NCBI GenBank assembly: GCA_020024515.1
Contig: JAHHTR010000051.1
Coordinates: 1-13,908 of the forward strand
Direction: 5' to 3'
Origin: Angelakisella sp.
Lineage (GTDB): Bacteria; Bacillota; Clostridia; Oscillospirales; Ruminococcaceae
DNA length: 13,908 bases
Shown here: piece after piece, positions 12,799-13,908 of the stretch
Layout: every line of letters starts with the position of its first letter
Numbering within the stretch: the first letter of the stretch is position 1
Program-made: the position numbers and the translations under genes
The notes under the pieces: model-generated
What the model saw: the letters and a program-made list of their open reading frames with translations, nothing else
The model's database searches: none
What the model was told of the DNA's origin: nothing

Positions 12799-13450
12799 AT
12801 ACTTGTACCATAGAGAATCCACAATCTAAGCACGCAATATGCACTTTCTTTGTTGCACGCACGCTATTACCGCAGCAAGGACACCTATATTTTCTTGTGT
12901 GTCCGTTTTTCGTTGGCGGCGTGGTTCCAGTTGTGGGGGTTCCTACTCCGCTACCTGTACCGGTTCCGCGCGGGGTGTAACTCCATTCAATACGATTCAT
13001 AGAAATATCCGTCCAGCCCTGTTCAATGATGAAATCGCAAAGGGCCTCAGTTGGTTCTGTAATGCTCCAACCAATTTTAGCATCATAGCTGATTTTCAAA
13101 TCCCGTGCGGTGGCTGCATCCCGGAATTTTTTATTGTGGTATGCGCCGCCCCGGCTGCAATCCTGAACCCCCTGCTGCATATTCCAAAGGTGTACACATT
13201 CGTGTAAAACGGTGGCAACTACATTTTCAATCGGGCGGTCAAGGGTTCCGGCTCCAATGTTTAACTCGTGCCGGTGTTCTTCGCCTTTGCGCCACGATTT
13301 GGCAACGGTTACATGGCCGTATGCGCGGGGCGTGCTCTGAATGGTGATAATTGGTTCTTCCAACTGTCCGTCAAAATATTTTTTGTTCAGAGATCGGAAA
13401 ATTTTCTCAAGATACCCGGCGGTTCTGCTTGTTTTAACAGTTTCTTTCAT
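12797..13450 (-). CDS. SprT-like zinc metallopeptidase
   Basis: 217 residues from ATG 13450, chosen because GAGG lies eight bases upstream; the frame extends seven codons further without support. The catalytic motif LHECVHLWN gives HExxH at about 83-87, with a further likely ligand His105 in GGAYHNKKF. A Gly/Thr/Pro linker (about 162-183) leads to a C-terminal zinc ribbon with CPCC and CLDC (Cys190, Cys193, Cys207, Cys210). This is the SprT/Spartan fold, whose eukaryotic members degrade DNA-protein crosslinks; related domains occur in plasmid antirestriction proteins such as ArdC. In this element it could release Rep or transposase from DNA or protect incoming DNA; both are inference. Confidence 0.92.
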   Translation of the reverse strand: MKETVKTSRTAGYLEKIFRSLNKKYFDGQLEEPIITIQSTPRAYGHVTVAKSWRKGEEHRHELNIGAGTLDRPIENVVATVLHECVHLWNMQQGVQDCSRGGAYHNKKFRDAATARDLKISYDAKIGWSITEPTEALCDFIIEQGWTDISMNRIEWSYTPRGTGTGSGVGTPTTGTTPPTKNGHTRKYRCPCCGNSVRATKKVHIACLDCGFSMVQV

Positions 13451-13476
13451 GTTTGTTTCCTCACTTTCCAAAATTC

Positions 13477-13501
13477 AAATCTAATCTGGTGGATTAAATT
13501 T
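13477..13501. promoter_or_regulatory. Imperfect palindrome upstream of SprT gene
   Basis: AAATCTAATC (13477-13486) and GATTAAATTT (13492-13501) are inverted with one mismatch and a five-base spacer, 27 bases upstream of the SprT start. The left arm repeats the AAATCTAA word of the dyad at 12736. Confidence 0.5.
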
Positions 13502-13526
13502 TTCGTTTCGTCCGTGATTTGCTAAC

Positions 13527-13620
13527 GAGCCTGAATTTTTTCGTTGTCAAGTGATCGTGGAATACCGGAGCACAGCGAGGATATGCCGCGAAAGCACTTG
13601 ACTACGTAAAAAGCAGGCTC
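13527..13620. other. 94-nt nested hairpin, unknown RNA or origin
   Basis: Five stems nest with few interruptions: GAGCCTG (13527-13533) with CAGGCTC (13614-13620); a T5/A5 run and a short TCG-type stem next inside; GTCAAGTG (13546-13553) with CACTTGAC (13595-13602); TCGTGG (13555-13560) with CCGCGA (13586-13591); ATACC (13562-13566) with GGATAT (13579-13584, one bulge). About 34 bases pair per side in non-coding DNA between the SprT gene and attR. No clear T tract follows, so it is not a simple terminator. It could be a single-strand origin, an origin of transfer or a structured RNA leading into the SprT mRNA. Confidence 0.6.
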
Positions 13621-13646
13621 TATGTCCCTTAGGGGACAAACGAAAA

Positions 13647-13673
13647 CCGTCAACACATACAGTGTGTTGACGG
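13647..13673. terminator. Strong stem-loop, probable terminator
   Basis: CCGTCAACAC (13647-13656) pairs perfectly with GTGTTGACGG (13664-13673) around ATACAGT. On the minus strand TTTTCGTTTG follows; on the plus strand CTCCCTTTTAC follows. AAACGAAA (13638-13645) and TTTCGTTT (13685-13692) could extend the stem outward. A smaller hairpin GTCCC/GGGAC lies at 13624-13637. It may insulate the element from transcripts entering at its right end. The bases 13693-13812 hold no gene in the integrated state, but encode the alternative recombinase C-terminus if the element is circular. Confidence 0.6.
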
Positions 13674-13819
13674 CTCCCTTTTACTTTCGTTTTAACTTAA
13701 CCTTTACAGCGAACAGCTAATTTGTCCTTTAATATTATTTTGCACCTTTCCTTTTTTCAAAAACGGCTGTAATGCCAATCCCTCCCGGATAAATAAAGAG
13801 GTTCGTATTTCTTCCTGTT

Positions 13820-13831
13820 TGGCCCACCAAA
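13820..13831 (+). repeat. attR core (tRNA 3' end copy)
   Basis: TGGCCCACCAAA repeats 44-55 exactly, with TCCTG five to seven bases upstream also conserved. No tRNA body precedes it, so this is the duplicated 3' end that marks the right boundary of the element. Confidence 0.85.
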
Positions 13832-13835
13832 AAAA

Positions 13836-13865
13836 CGATAGACGGTGTTTGTGCACCGTCTATCG
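13836..13865. other. 12-bp perfect hairpin just outside attR
   Basis: CGATAGACGGTG (13836-13847) pairs perfectly with CACCGTCTATCG (13854-13865) around TTTGTG. It should be chromosomal sequence that originally followed the tRNA. Its GATAGAC...GTCTATC arms also occur in the element at 61-67 and 85-91, so it may include a recombinase recognition half-site. Confidence 0.6.
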
Positions 13866-13879
13866 CAAATGACATTTCA

Positions 13880-13907
13880 CCGTCCTGCGTTGGCAGGGCG
13901 GTTTTTT
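13880..13907 (+). terminator. Terminator, probably of the original tRNA operon
   Basis: CCGTCCTGC (13880-13888) pairs with GCAGGGCGG (13893-13901), nine pairs with one G-T, around GTTG and followed by six T residues. It lies in chromosomal DNA past attR and would have been the tRNA-Met terminator before insertion separated them by 13.8 kb. Confidence 0.85.
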
Positions 13908-13908
13908 A

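Larger units (their letters stand above)
44..13831. mobile_element. Integrated rolling-circle/serine-recombinase element in tRNA-Met
   Basis: The segment is bounded by a 12-bp direct repeat, TGGCCCACCAAA, that is the 3' end of the tRNA gene plus two A residues. A serine recombinase gene sits at the left boundary. Inside are replication genes (HUH Rep with helicase), an FtsK-like translocase, an SF2 helicase, a Y1 transposase and cargo genes. No type IV secretion genes, MobV-type relaxase or tyrosine integrase are seen. It is best read as an integrated rolling-circle replicon or mobilizable element. Boundaries are inferred from the repeat; an empty site would prove them. Confidence 0.82.

Noticed and set aside
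1..13908. Self-transmissible conjugative element
   Set aside because: No VirB4-, VirB6- or VirD4-type secretion genes and no dedicated mobilisation relaxase are visible; only an FtsK-like coupling ATPase and Rep are present.

Overview
The window holds one integrated mobile element of about 13.8 kb, from a truncated tRNA-Met(CAT) gene at the left edge (1-53) to a second copy of the tRNA 3' end near the right edge (13820-13831). The host looks like a low-to-mid-GC Gram-positive, most likely a gut-type Clostridia (Firmicutes). The grounds are strong AGGAGG-type ribosome binding sites, TTG and GTG starts, Rho-independent terminators, a Gram-positive-style lipoprotein, and protein families typical of clostridial integrative elements. 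I cannot name the species.

Left module (minus strand): a large serine recombinase reads out through the attachment site into the tRNA gene. It is translationally coupled to an upstream zinc-finger protein. A divergent, strongly structured intergenic region (about 2394-2550) follows.

Replication and transfer module (plus strand, about 2578-8564): two small overlapping proteins; a non-coding stretch with nested inverted repeats that looks like a replication origin; a rolling-circle Rep with an HUH endonuclease plus a P-loop helicase (the architecture shared by bacterial plasmids and CRESS-DNA viruses); a small HNH/zinc protein; a membrane-anchored FtsK/SpoIIIE-type DNA translocase; an SF2 DEAH-box helicase; and a Y1 (RAYT-like) HUH transposase as the last gene before a strong terminator. 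Rep would nick and unwind a circular form and the FtsK-like ATPase could move DNA. No type IV secretion genes are visible, so the element is better called an integrated rolling-circle replicon or mobilizable element than a self-transmissible ICE.

Cargo module (8603-13450): an XRE regulator divergent from a proline-rich lipoprotein with palindromic candidate operators between them; a GNAT acetyltransferase and an ASCH/PUA-like protein on the minus strand separated by an intrinsic terminator; a protein of unknown function with C-terminal membrane segments; and a SprT-like zinc metallopeptidase. The last 360 bases of the element carry no gene but contain a 94-nt nested hairpin and another strong stem-loop.

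The most notable points are the recombinase whose C-terminus is predicted to change between integrated and circular states, the CRESS-like Rep with a TAATATT-bearing stem-loop beside it, the GNAT/ASCH pair with its internal terminator, and the large unexplained hairpin next to the right attachment site.
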